Shown here piece after piece: positions 48,730-56,943 of a stretch of 64,000 bases of DNA. This stretch comes from JAMQPK01 sp963782595 (GTDB lineage Bacteria > Acidobacteriota > Vicinamibacteria > Vicinamibacterales > JAMQPK01), in the NCBI GenBank assembly GCA_963782595.1, contig CAWAKJ010000001.1, positions 1,240,001 through 1,304,000 on the forward strand, read 5' to 3'. The position numbers and the translations under genes are program-made. How positions within the stretch are numbered: the stretch's first letter is position 1; each line of letters starts with the position of its first letter. Under the pieces are notes generated by a model, which searched no databases, was not told the origin of the DNA, and saw only the letters and a program-made list of their open reading frames with translations.

Positions 48730-49041
48730 TTACTTTCCCTTCTCACCCTCCCCCGACCTCGACACCACCAACTCACATCGCCCGACTCCGAGCCGGTCGC
48801 CGTCCTTCAGTTCTGCCGAGCTCACGCGCTTCCCGTTCACGAAGGTGCCGTTGGTGCTGTCCAGATCTTTCACCTGCACCGAGTCCACGGTTGCGGTGAG
48901 CTGGCAGTGAAGCCGGGACACAAGTGCCGCATCGACAATGAATTCGGCGCCCGTCGAGCGCCCGATGGTCTTGACCGAACCGGTCGGAAGCCGGAATTTC
49001 AAGGGTTCAATTGAGGGGTCGTTCGTCTCGAGAATCCACAT
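48730..49041 (-). CDS. Small FHA-domain protein
   Basis: This 103-residue protein is a single forkhead-associated domain, which binds phosphothreonine. The conserved points are TIGRSTGAEFIVDA, VSRLHCQL and LDSTNGTFVNGKRV. Its ATG directly follows the stop codon of the upstream hydrolase gene (TAG then ATG with no gap). FHA proteins usually serve Ser/Thr kinases. The nearest kinase-like gene, at 47146-48045, looks inactive, so a different kinase would supply the phosphate. Confidence 0.92.
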   Translation of the reverse strand: MWILETNDPSIEPLKFRLPTGSVKTIGRSTGAEFIVDAALVSRLHCQLTATVDSVQVKDLDSTNGTFVNGKRVSSAELKDGDRLGVGRCELVVSRSGEGEKGK

Positions 49042-50769
49042 CTACTTTGGGGGCGCGGACGGCAGCGTCTTCTCGAGCCACGCAGTCAATTCGCGCGCCG
49101 CGGCCGGACTGACGCTGCGCTGTGACAGGGTACCGTACTCGCCAACGTCGCCGGTGGTCGCCGGCGTGAGCAGATGGTTGACGTCCTGGAGTTGGACGAA
49201 GTCAGTGATCTTGGCTCGCGGACGCGATCGACCGAGCTGCATCAGCTGTTCCCCATGACGGGGTGGTATCTCGCGGTCGAGCATCGGCTGCACGACGAGC
49301 AGCGGCTGGCGGACACGCGCCAGCGTCTTGGCGGGATCGAACAGAAGGACGCTGCGATACAGCGGCGTGTCGACGCGCCGCCGGATGTCGAGTGCCAGCG
49401 TTTCCCAGCCCTTGCCCGTGATGACGGCATCGAGAATCCTCTTCTGCTGCTCGATGGCGGCTTCTTGTGGGGGCGTACTTGCGGTGCCGTTGCGCTCGAA
49501 GAACGCGCGCTGCTGTTCGAGCACCAGCTCCGTCCCTGAAATCGATGGCGTGGCGATTAGTCCGATCGCGGCAACCCTCTGTTCCTGTGCTCCGACGAGA
49601 AGGGAGATCCAGCCGCCTTCGCCGTAGCCGACAAGAGCGATTCGTTTCGGGTCGACATCGCGGCGTTTCGAAAGGTAGGTGACGACTGCACGCGCGTCGG
49701 CGGCGAATTCGTCGAGCGTCGCCGATTCCTGGCGTCCGCCGCTCTGACCGGCACCGCGTTCATCGTACCGAACCACCAGAAAACCGGCATCGGCGATGGC
49801 ATTGGCAAGCTGCGCGAAGATGGGGATACCGGAGACGAACTCGTCGCGATCGCTGGCTGCCGATCCCGACACGAGTACCACCGCAGGCAGCCGGGTTGGC
49901 GCCGTCTTTCGTCCTGGCGCCGAACTAGGTGCGTTGGGTGCGCTAGGTGCGCTAGGTGTGACGGGTCGCGAAATCGTCGCTGCGAGGCTGAAGCCGTTCG
50001 CAGGAATCGACACCTGCTCGTCGTTCGGGCGCGCCATGGTGACCACGCGCGCCGAGACGCTTGCGATGTCGTCGCGCACCACACTGACCATCTGCGCGGG
50101 GATATCCAGGCGAAGCAGACGGCTGCCGTCGGTCCACACGTCCATGTCGACCTTCGAGTCGCCGCCGCCGACCTTGAGGGTCCAGCGTCGCGCCGCGATG
50201 GTCCGCCCCGGCACCTGAATGGTTTCGTCCGTGACGGTGTTCAGTGTCACGGGCACGGCGTCCTGCGGTGCCATGAATATCTGGAGCTCGGCGCCCGGTT
50301 TCTGCGACGCAAGCCGCGCCGCCAGCGCCTCGTACGCACCAAAGACGAGATCGGGCAGCACAATAGTGTCGGCGGCAACGGTGTTCGTGAGACGTTGAAG
50401 TTGGCCGTCCAGCGTGATCTCGGTCGAGGCCGTCGTGCCGCTGAACGTCGTGTGGACTGCCGAGCGCTTCGTGCCCTGTGTGAAATTCACCGTGAGTTCG
50501 ATCGGCGTCCACGTGCGATCGTAACGGGCCTCCCAGTAGTCCAGCGTGAGATTGATGGTCGACACCAGTTTGCCCGAGCCCCGCAGCGTCCAGCCCTCGG
50601 GCGAGTCGAACACGGTGACCTCTTCGATGCCGATATCGACGCCGCGCAGAAACACGCGGAATGTGCTGGCAGAGGTCGTCTGAGCAGAGGAGACGCGCGG
50701 ACCGGCCGCCAGAACGAGCGCGGCGACGATCGCCCACCGGCGCCAAGTACAATATCCAGGAAATTTCAC
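49042..50769 (-). CDS. Alpha/beta-hydrolase fold protein with a missing nucleophile
   Basis: This 575-residue protein has a signal peptide (AIVAALVLAAGPRVSSA) from a GTG start. The N-terminal 250 residues form a beta-rich domain (GVDIGIEEVTVFDSPEGWTL). After a Pro/Ala linker comes a hydrolase domain of the FrsA/YqiA type, with VRYDERGAGQSGG and DPKRIALVGYGEGGWISLL. The nucleophile elbow G-x-S-x-G reads GYGEG, with Gly at residue 383 (codon GGC, one base from Ser AGC). The later Asp (PMLDREIP) and His (DVNHLL) are kept. It is probably inactive or uses another mechanism. Linked to the FHA gene. Confidence 0.85.
   Translation of the reverse strand: MKFPGYCTWRRWAIVAALVLAAGPRVSSAQTTSASTFRVFLRGVDIGIEEVTVFDSPEGWTLRGSGKLVSTINLTLDYWEARYDRTWTPIELTVNFTQGTKRSAVHTTFSGTTASTEITLDGQLQRLTNTVAADTIVLPDLVFGAYEALAARLASQKPGAELQIFMAPQDAVPVTLNTVTDETIQVPGRTIAARRWTLKVGGGDSKVDMDVWTDGSRLLRLDIPAQMVSVVRDDIASVSARVVTMARPNDEQVSIPANGFSLAATISRPVTPSAPSAPNAPSSAPGRKTAPTRLPAVVLVSGSAASDRDEFVSGIPIFAQLANAIADAGFLVVRYDERGAGQSGGRQESATLDEFAADARAVVTYLSKRRDVDPKRIALVGYGEGGWISLLVGAQEQRVAAIGLIATPSISGTELVLEQQRAFFERNGTASTPPQEAAIEQQKRILDAVITGKGWETLALDIRRRVDTPLYRSVLLFDPAKTLARVRQPLLVVQPMLDREIPPRHGEQLMQLGRSRPRAKITDFVQLQDVNHLLTPATTGDVGEYGTLSQRSVSPAAARELTAWLEKTLPSAPPK
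49924..49959 (-). repeat. In-frame 9-bp tandem repeat in the hydrolase linker
   Basis: Four 9-mers (plus strand ACTAGGTGC, GTTGGGTGC, GCTAGGTGC, GCTAGGTGT) encode Pro-Ser/Asn-Ala triplets on the minus strand (TPSAPSAPNAPS). The unit, GCACCTAGC on the coding strand, matches the unit used in the E2 linker at 34064-34180. Confidence 0.8.
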
Positions 50770-50787
50770 GTGTCATCAGGATAACAG

Positions 50788-51750
50788 ATGTTTTCTCTCG
50801 ATCAGTACCGCGCCGCGCACACGTCTGCGATCATCGTCGATCGAACATCGCTTGGCACCATCGTGCTGACCGGAAGCGATCGCGCGACCTTTCTGCATGC
50901 GTTGCTCACCAATGACATCGCTGGTTTGACCGCAGGTAAAGGCACCTACGCCGCGCTCCTCACGCCGCAGGGCCGCATGATTTCGGACATGCGCGTGATC
51001 GAAACCGGAACGCGCGTGGTGTTGAGCGTGGAGCGCGGTGTCGCGGGATCACTGGCCGAACGCCTGGAGAAATCGATTTTTTCTGAAGACGTGCAGGTGC
51101 AAGACGTCAGCACCCGCCAGAACGTCATCGGCGTGCACGGTCCGTCTGCCGCCGCAGTGATTCACACTGCCGCAGGCGTGCCGGTCGCCGAGCTGGCGTC
51201 CGAATACGACAACGTCACCGTCGACTCGCTGACGATCGTGCGAGACTCGGCGCTCGCACTGCCGGGGTTCGACATCCACGTGGCGGCAAGCGACGCGAGT
51301 GCGCTGCGTGCCCGGCTGCTCGATGCGGGCGGGGTGAACGCGAGCGACGAGACCTATGAGGCCCTGCGCATCGAGGCCGGGCGTCCGCGATTCGGCCTCG
51401 ATATGAACACCGAGACCATCCCGCTCGAAGCCGGCATCGAGGGCCGTGCCGTCAGTTTCACGAAGGGCTGCTACGTCGGCCAGGAGGTGATCGTCCGCGT
51501 GATGCACCGTGGCCATGGCCGTGTCGCCCGCCGCCTCGTGTCCATCGTGCTCTCAGGCGGGCAGGTGCCCGCACATGGGGACGGGATCTTCGCGGGCGAT
51601 CGCCACGTCGGGGAAATCACGAGCGCAACCGAGTCGCCAAAACACGCATCGCCGTTCGCGCTGGGGTACGTTCAGCGCGACTACACGTCGCCCGGAACCG
51701 AGTTGACGGTCAACGGTTCACAGGCTCGCGTGTATCAGTCGGTCGATTAG
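50788..51750 (+). CDS. ygfZ: Folate-binding protein YgfZ (GcvT-like)
   Basis: This 320-residue protein belongs to the YgfZ/CAF17 family, tetrahydrofolate-binding helpers for iron-sulfur enzymes such as MiaB. The diagnostic motif KGCYVGQEVIVR is present near residue 227, and the N-terminal FLHALLTNDIAGL fits. The start lies only 18 nt from the divergent hydrolase start. The 3' end overlaps the convergent NUDIX gene by 33 nt. Confidence 0.92.
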   Translation: MFSLDQYRAAHTSAIIVDRTSLGTIVLTGSDRATFLHALLTNDIAGLTAGKGTYAALLTPQGRMISDMRVIETGTRVVLSVERGVAGSLAERLEKSIFSEDVQVQDVSTRQNVIGVHGPSAAAVIHTAAGVPVAELASEYDNVTVDSLTIVRDSALALPGFDIHVAASDASALRARLLDAGGVNASDETYEALRIEAGRPRFGLDMNTETIPLEAGIEGRAVSFTKGCYVGQEVIVRVMHRGHGRVARRLVSIVLSGGQVPAHGDGIFAGDRHVGEITSATESPKHASPFALGYVQRDYTSPGTELTVNGSQARVYQSVD

Positions 51751-52119
51751 CTCGGCGTCTGCCGGTGGAAAGTCTATCGAGCCGAATTGCTCGCGTGTGA
51801 TCCAGCGCAGCTCCTGACCCAGCATCGATCGGGGCTCATCGGTCAGCTCGCCACGGAAGAAGTGAAGCTCCACGATCCGTTCAGCGTATTCGTGCGCGGT
51901 CTGAAACACCTTCCTCGGCATCGACAGGCACACATTCAGTTCCTCGGTCATCTCACGTTGCAGGGCGGCCTCATGCGTCTCGCCGTCATGAACCTTGCCG
52001 CCTGGAAATTCCCAGTAGCCCGCGAGATGCGTGCCCGCGAGCCGGCGCGTGACGAGGAACCTGCCGTCGCGTTCGATGACCGCCGCGACGACGACGACGC
52101 GGTCAGACACGTGTCTCAT
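51718..52119 (-). CDS. NUDIX hydrolase, MutT-like
   Basis: This 133-residue protein has a complete Nudix box, GGKVHDGETHEAALQREMTEEL, spanning about residues 40-61 with the essential REMTEE core. VVVVAAVIERDGRFLVTRR and GYWEFPGGK are as in 8-oxo-dGTP pyrophosphatases and CTP pyrophosphohydrolase. It starts inside the last codons of mutY (17-nt overlap), so the two are coupled. The MutY here lacks its own C-terminal NUDIX-like domain, which makes this protein a possible supplier of that function as well as a nucleotide-pool sanitiser. Confidence 0.9.
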   Translation of the reverse strand: MRHVSDRVVVVAAVIERDGRFLVTRRLAGTHLAGYWEFPGGKVHDGETHEAALQREMTEELNVCLSMPRKVFQTAHEYAERIVELHFFRGELTDEPRSMLGQELRWITREQFGSIDFPPADAELIDRLIHASL

Positions 52120-52819
52120 TCTCGGGATTGTGCGGATAGGCTGCGCACCACGGTGTCAGGGGGCAGATGAGGCACTTCGGTTTTCTCGAGGTGCACAACG
52201 TGGCGCCAAAATCCATCAGAGCCTGATTGAAGTCGAACGCCCGCTGCCGCGGAACGAGCACGGCCGAGATCCTCCAGAGGTGTTTTTTCGTGGCGTGCGC
52301 TTTCGGCGCGCCTTTGCCGATGAACACACGGAACAGCACGCGCGCGACGTTGGTGTCGAGAATCGCGGCGCGCTCGCGGAAGGCGAAGCTGCGAATCGCG
52401 CCGGCTGTGTACGCGCCGATGCCCTTGAACGACAGCAGCGTGGCCTCGTCCGAAGGCAGCTTGCCTCCGTAGTGTGCGACGGCTTCGCGTGCGATGGCCT
52501 GCAGCCGTTTGGGCCTGATGTTGTAGCCGAGCGGGTACCAGGTCTCGGTGACGTCCGTTTCAGGCGCGCAGGCAAGCGCTTCGAACGAGGGATACTTGTC
52601 GAGCCACTCGTGATATTTCGGCAGCACGCGATCGACCTGCGTCTGTTGCAGCATGATCTCGGATACCAGAATGTGGTACGGATCGGACGTCTCGCGCCAC
52701 GGCAGTGTGCGGCCGTTGCGGTCGTACCAGTCCAGCAGCTTCCGGCGAAACGTGCGCCGGGCGGGCTGCGGCGGCAGGCGGCCGTGAGCCCTTTTCGTAT
52801 TACGTATACTGTCGGCCAT
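52103..52819 (-). CDS. mutY: A/G-specific adenine glycosylase, short form without C-terminal domain
   Basis: This 238-residue enzyme removes adenine opposite 8-oxoguanine. The helix-hairpin-helix region is GIGAYTAGAIRSFAF with the catalytic Asp in ILDTNVARVLF. The catalytic Glu is in SEIMLQQTQVDRV. The 4Fe-4S cluster has the C-x6-C-x2-C-x5-C spacing (CTSRKPKCLICPLTPWC). Typical MutY proteins are about 350 residues and end in an 8-oxoG-recognising NUDIX-like domain; this one stops just after the cluster. Its ATG overlaps the ATG of the divergent adenosyltransferase gene in CATG. Confidence 0.92.
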   Translation of the reverse strand: MADSIRNTKRAHGRLPPQPARRTFRRKLLDWYDRNGRTLPWRETSDPYHILVSEIMLQQTQVDRVLPKYHEWLDKYPSFEALACAPETDVTETWYPLGYNIRPKRLQAIAREAVAHYGGKLPSDEATLLSFKGIGAYTAGAIRSFAFRERAAILDTNVARVLFRVFIGKGAPKAHATKKHLWRISAVLVPRQRAFDFNQALMDFGATLCTSRKPKCLICPLTPWCAAYPHNPENETRV

Positions 52820-53360
52820 GAAAATCTATACGCGCACCGGCGACGGCGGCGGCACCGCGTTGTTTGGCGGCACCCGCGTCTCGAAAGCCAATCCGCGCGT
52901 GGCCGCCTATGGGGACGTGGACGAGCTGAACGCGTGCCTGGGCGCGGTGCGCGCCCAAAGCGAGCTCTCCGGCGATGTGTCGGAGCTCCTCGAGCAATTG
53001 CAGAAGGATCTGTTCGCCATCGGTGCGAGGCTCGCCGACCCGGGCGAGAAGATCGCCGGGCGTGTGGCGAAGGTCGCCGTCACGGACGCCGATATTCAGC
53101 GCCTCGAAAACTGGATCGATCGGTGTGAGGCCGAGCTGCCGCCCCTGCGGCGATTCATCCTGCCCGGCGGCAGTCGCGCCGGAGCGCTGCTGCACTTCTC
53201 GCGCACGGTGTGCCGCCGCGCCGAGCGATCGATCGTGGCTCTGGGGACCGACAGTGTGGAAGCGCATCTGCTCGCGTATGTGAATCGGCTGTCCGACCTG
53301 CTGTTCGTGCTGGCGCGTACGGTCAATCATCGCGCAGGCCAGGCCGAAGTGGAATGGTAA
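52818..53360 (+). CDS. Cob(I)alamin adenosyltransferase, PduO type
   Basis: This 180-residue protein makes adenosylcobalamin from cob(I)alamin and ATP. The ATP-binding start is KIYTRTGDGGGTALFGG, then YGDVDELNACLGAV. FILPGGSRAGALLHFSRTVCRRAERSIVAL and YVNRLSDLLFVLAR are the conserved remainder. A TATACT box at 52805-52810 lies only 7 nt before the ATG, so the message may have almost no leader. No other cobalamin gene is in the window. Confidence 0.95.
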   Translation: MKIYTRTGDGGGTALFGGTRVSKANPRVAAYGDVDELNACLGAVRAQSELSGDVSELLEQLQKDLFAIGARLADPGEKIAGRVAKVAVTDADIQRLENWIDRCEAELPPLRRFILPGGSRAGALLHFSRTVCRRAERSIVALGTDSVEAHLLAYVNRLSDLLFVLARTVNHRAGQAEVEW

Positions 53361-53820
53361 CCGCATCGAAGATCTTCCGCGCGAGCTCCTGAGACACACG
53401 CTCGCGGACGGCACCGCACTCGACGAGCACCGTGCCATTGAGGGTCTCGATGGCGACGTCCCACCGATCGCGCGCGATGCCGTCGGGACGATCGTCGAAT
53501 GCCGTCGGCTGCGGGAGCTCAGCCGAGCTCCATCGCGGCGAGACGAACGCCGCAATCGGCGAGCCGTTGATCAGCACCCGCACCGCCATGATGTCTTTCT
53601 TGTCGATCGGCGTCGCGCCGTAGAAGAAGTGTTCCTCGTCCTCGGTGAACAGCGTCAACTCAGGATCGGTGGGCAGCTCCACGATGATCCTGCGGCCGCG
53701 CGCGAGTTCCTCGTCGCGCGCCTGGCGGTGCCGCTTCCGGTAGAAGTGCAGCGTCGTCAAGAGGCTCAGGGCCGCGAAAATGAGCGCGGCGGCGACGAGC
53801 GCGGCTATGGCGTCGCGCAT
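53323..53820 (-). CDS. Hypothetical single-pass membrane protein
   Basis: This 165-residue protein has an N-terminal membrane segment (AALVAAALIFAALSLLTTL) followed by a basic stretch (FYRKRHRQARDEELARGRR). The soluble domain contains TEDEEHFFYGATPIDKKDI and DRWDVAIETLNGTVLVECG. I do not recognise the family. The 3' end overlaps the adenosyltransferase gene by 38 nt, and the 5' end is 11 nt from the divergent hpnC start. Codon use and the predicted topology support a real protein. Confidence 0.7.
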   Translation of the reverse strand: MRDAIAALVAAALIFAALSLLTTLHFYRKRHRQARDEELARGRRIIVELPTDPELTLFTEDEEHFFYGATPIDKKDIMAVRVLINGSPIAAFVSPRWSSAELPQPTAFDDRPDGIARDRWDVAIETLNGTVLVECGAVRERVSQELARKIFDAVTIPLRPGLRDD

Positions 53821-53831
53821 AGACGACTACA

Positions 53832-54776
53832 ATGTCCCCCTTGCCGATACATGCTCACCTGGCGCCACTCGACTCGCCGGCGTTGCGGGCGGCCTACGAG
53901 GAATGCGAACGGGTCGCACGGACGCACTACGAGAATTTTCCGGTCGCCTCGTGGCTGCTGCCGGCGCCCATGCGCCCGCACGTCGCCGCGGTGTACGCCT
54001 TCGCGCGTACAGCGGACGACTTCGCCGACGAAGGGCGTCGGCCAGCCGAAGAGCGGTTTGAATTGCTGGACAGTTGGCAGAATCGGCTTCACGCGTGCCT
54101 GACGGACGCTGGAGAGCCCGCCTACGACCATCCTTACGACCGCATGTTTCTGGCGCTCGGCGCGACCATCCGCACCTGCGACCTTCCAGTGTCGCTGTTC
54201 GACGATCTGCTCAGCGCGTTTCGTCAGGATATCACGACGCATCGCTACGACACGTGGAGCGGCGTGCTCGACTACTGCCGCCGGTCGGCCAATCCCGTCG
54301 GGCGGCTGGTGCTTCGGATTGCCGGGTACGACGAGGAACGGCTTGATCGCTCCTCCGACGCGCTCTGCACAGCGTTGCAGCTGACGAATTTCTGGCAGGA
54401 TCTCGATCGCGACTGGCAGAACGGCCGCCTGTATGTCCCGCTCAGCGACGTCGAGGCCGAACGTGCGGCGCTGGCGGACCTCGACAGCCGCCGGCTGACG
54501 GATCCGTGGCGTCGCGTCCTGCGGCGCGTCGCAGGGCGTACGCGCAGTTCGTTCGAGGCGGGGCGCGACGTGTGCGATGGTGTCCGCGGCCGGCTCCGGC
54601 ACGAGTTGCGTGTGACGTGGCTCGGCGGCATGCAGATCCTCAACAGGCTCGAGCAGAAAGACTATGACGTGTTCATGGCCCGGCCCACCCTGGGCCTGGC
54701 GGACGCGCCGTCGCTTCTGTGGCGTGCGATGGTGTGGCGAGGAGCGGGGCGGGCGGCCGCCGCGACGAAACCATGA
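53832..54776 (+). CDS. hpnC: Hydroxysqualene synthase HpnC
   Basis: This 314-residue squalene/phytoene synthase-family enzyme converts presqualene diphosphate to hydroxysqualene. The two aspartate-rich regions are FARTADDFADEG (about residues 57-68) and ALQLTNFWQDLDRDWQNGRLYVP. ENFPVASWLLP near the start is typical of HpnC. It is the first gene of an hpnC-hpnD-hpnE set joined by ATGA overlaps. Squalene made here would feed hopanoid synthesis; the cyclase gene shc is not in the window. Confidence 0.95.
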   Translation: MSPLPIHAHLAPLDSPALRAAYEECERVARTHYENFPVASWLLPAPMRPHVAAVYAFARTADDFADEGRRPAEERFELLDSWQNRLHACLTDAGEPAYDHPYDRMFLALGATIRTCDLPVSLFDDLLSAFRQDITTHRYDTWSGVLDYCRRSANPVGRLVLRIAGYDEERLDRSSDALCTALQLTNFWQDLDRDWQNGRLYVPLSDVEAERAALADLDSRRLTDPWRRVLRRVAGRTRSSFEAGRDVCDGVRGRLRHELRVTWLGGMQILNRLEQKDYDVFMARPTLGLADAPSLLWRAMVWRGAGRAAAATKP

Positions 54777-55591
54777 GCGAGAGAGCCACGAGCTTCTACT
54801 ATTCATTTCTCGCGCTTCCTGCCCATAAACGCCAGGCCATTATCGCGGTGTGGGATTTCTGCCGTGTCGTGGACGACGCGGTGGACGAACCGGGAGACGG
54901 GGATCCGGCGTGTGCGTTGAATCAGTGGCGCGACGAGGTCGCCCGGTTGTATGAAGGGCGGGAGCCGGCGACGGTGCCGGGGAAACAGCTCCTCCCGTTT
55001 ATCACGCAGTTCAAACTGCCGCGGTCGGCATTTGAAGATCTGATCGACGGTGTTGCCATGGATGTGCAGCACACGCGCTATGCCACGTTCGAAGAGCTGC
55101 GGCAGTACTGCCTGCGCGTGGCCTCGGCGGTCGGGCTCATCTGCGTCGAGATCTTCGGCTACCGCGATCTGCAGACGCGTGACTACGCGATCGATCTCGG
55201 CATCGCGCTGCAGTTGACGAATATCGTTCGCGACATCGGCGTCGATCTGCAGCGTGGCCGGGTCTATGTTCCCCTGCAGGACCTTGAGCGTTTCGGGTGC
55301 ACCGAGGCGGATCTCCGGGCCGGCACGGTCACCGAAAATGTCCGCCAGTTGATGGCGTTCGAAGTCGACCGGGCGCGGCAGTTCTATCGCAAGGCCGCTG
55401 CGGCGTTGCCGCAGCACGACGAGCGGCGGCTCGTCGCGGCACGCATCATGGGCGCGATCTATTACGAGCTGCTGCGCGCGATCGAGCGGGCCGGTTACGA
55501 TGTATTCCACCAGAATGTGCGTGTGTCACGGCGCCGGCAGGCGGTGATTGCGGCGGTCACGTGGCTGAAAGTGATGATCCGGCTGAAATGA
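54773..55591 (+). CDS. hpnD: Presqualene diphosphate synthase HpnD
   Basis: This 272-residue enzyme joins two farnesyl diphosphates to presqualene diphosphate, the first step of the pathway. SFYYSFLALPAHKRQAI and the aspartate motif VVDDAVDEPGD lie near the N-terminus, and LTNIVRDIGVDLQRGRVYVP is the second motif. The ATG overlaps the hpnC TGA by 4 nt, and its own TGA overlaps hpnE in the same way. Confidence 0.95.
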   Translation: MSERATSFYYSFLALPAHKRQAIIAVWDFCRVVDDAVDEPGDGDPACALNQWRDEVARLYEGREPATVPGKQLLPFITQFKLPRSAFEDLIDGVAMDVQHTRYATFEELRQYCLRVASAVGLICVEIFGYRDLQTRDYAIDLGIALQLTNIVRDIGVDLQRGRVYVPLQDLERFGCTEADLRAGTVTENVRQLMAFEVDRARQFYRKAAAALPQHDERRLVAARIMGAIYYELLRAIERAGYDVFHQNVRVSRRRQAVIAAVTWLKVMIRLK

Positions 55592-56943
55592 AATATCCAG
55601 ACGTCCTCGTGATTGGGGCCGGCGTGGCGGGCCTCCGCGCCGCGGTCCAGCTCGCCGCAGGCGGCGCGAAGGTCACGGTGCTCGAGGCCAAGGCGATGCT
55701 CGGCGGGCGGGCGACCGCGTTCGAGGATCCTGGCACTGGTGAGCGGGTCGACAACGGCCAGCACGTCATGCTGGGGTGCTACAGCGAGACATTTGCGTTT
55801 CTCCGGCAGATCGGCACCGAAGAGCGCGTGCGCGTGCAGCCGAGTCTCGAGGTGGACTTCGTCGATCGCGCGGGAGTGCGGAGCCGCTTGCGTCTTGGCG
55901 CATTGCCATCACCCATCAATCTGCTGGCGGGGTTGCTGGACTGGACCGCTCTCGACTGGCGCGACCGCCTTGCGGCGCTCGGGCTTGCCGGGCCGATCCG
56001 GATTGCCCGTTCGGAGCTGCAAGCAAGGGCCAAGGGACAGACGCCGACGCAGATCGCCGCCTCTCCCGGCGAAACGGTGGAGGAGTGGCTGAGGAACAAC
56101 GGCCAGACGGCCCGCATCAGGGAGATGCTGTGGGAGCCCCTGGCGCTGGCGGCGATGAATCAGTCTGTGCGAACGGCCGCCGCTCCTCCGTTCGCCGCCG
56201 TGCTTGCGCAGATGTTCGGCGGCGGACCCCGAGACGCGTCGCTGGCGTTGCCGTTGTGTCCGCTGGATGAGTTGTACGCGGATCCATCACGGCGTTTCAT
56301 CGAGACGCGCGGCGGTGTCATTCGAATCGGGTGTCCGGCGCGTATTCATCTGCAGAATGGACGTGTGGCCTACGTGGACGCCCGTGGCGCGCGTGTCGAT
56401 GCGGGCGCGGTCGTGGCCGCGGTTCCCTGGTATGCGCTGGCCGACCTGTTCGACGGCGACACGGCGCCAGTGGATGCACTGCGCCGCGCGGCGGCCGATA
56501 CGGCCTCCTCGCCGATCGTGAGCGTCAACGTGTGGCTCGATCGTCGCGTCCTGCAAACGCCGTTTCTCGGATTGCCCGGCCGATCGATGCAGTGGGTATT
56601 CGACAAGGAGCAGATGTTCGAGTCCGAGTCGTCGCACCTCACACTTGTGTCGAGCGGTGCAGACGACATGATGGCGCTGCAGAACGACGAGCTGATCGAT
56701 CTGGCGCTGCGGGAGCTGCGCGAGGCGCTGCCCGACTCGCGCGCGGCAAAGGTGCTGCGCGCGACGGTGGTGCGCGAGCGGCGCGCCACGTTTTCGATTG
56801 CGCCGGGGCAGCCGAAACGGCCAGGCACCGCGACGGCCATTCCGGGCCTGGTCCTCGCCGGGGACTGGATTGATACCGGATTGCCCGCGACGATCGAAAG
56901 CGCCGCCGTCAGCGGCCGCCTCGCGGCCGAGGCCCTTTCATGA
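55588..56943 (+). CDS. hpnE: Hydroxysqualene dehydroxylase HpnE
   Basis: This 451-residue flavoenzyme reduces hydroxysqualene to squalene. The FAD fold is VLVIGAGVAGLRAAVQLA, followed by EAKAMLGGRATAF and GQHVMLGCYSETFAFL. The C-terminal FAD contact is GLVLAGDWIDTGLPATIESA. It is related to carotenoid desaturases and amine oxidases, but gene order with hpnC and hpnD makes the assignment clear. It overlaps thiI by 4 nt. Confidence 0.94.
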   Translation: MKYPDVLVIGAGVAGLRAAVQLAAGGAKVTVLEAKAMLGGRATAFEDPGTGERVDNGQHVMLGCYSETFAFLRQIGTEERVRVQPSLEVDFVDRAGVRSRLRLGALPSPINLLAGLLDWTALDWRDRLAALGLAGPIRIARSELQARAKGQTPTQIAASPGETVEEWLRNNGQTARIREMLWEPLALAAMNQSVRTAAAPPFAAVLAQMFGGGPRDASLALPLCPLDELYADPSRRFIETRGGVIRIGCPARIHLQNGRVAYVDARGARVDAGAVVAAVPWYALADLFDGDTAPVDALRRAAADTASSPIVSVNVWLDRRVLQTPFLGLPGRSMQWVFDKEQMFESESSHLTLVSSGADDMMALQNDELIDLALRELREALPDSRAAKVLRATVVRERRATFSIAPGQPKRPGTATAIPGLVLAGDWIDTGLPATIESAAVSGRLAAEALS

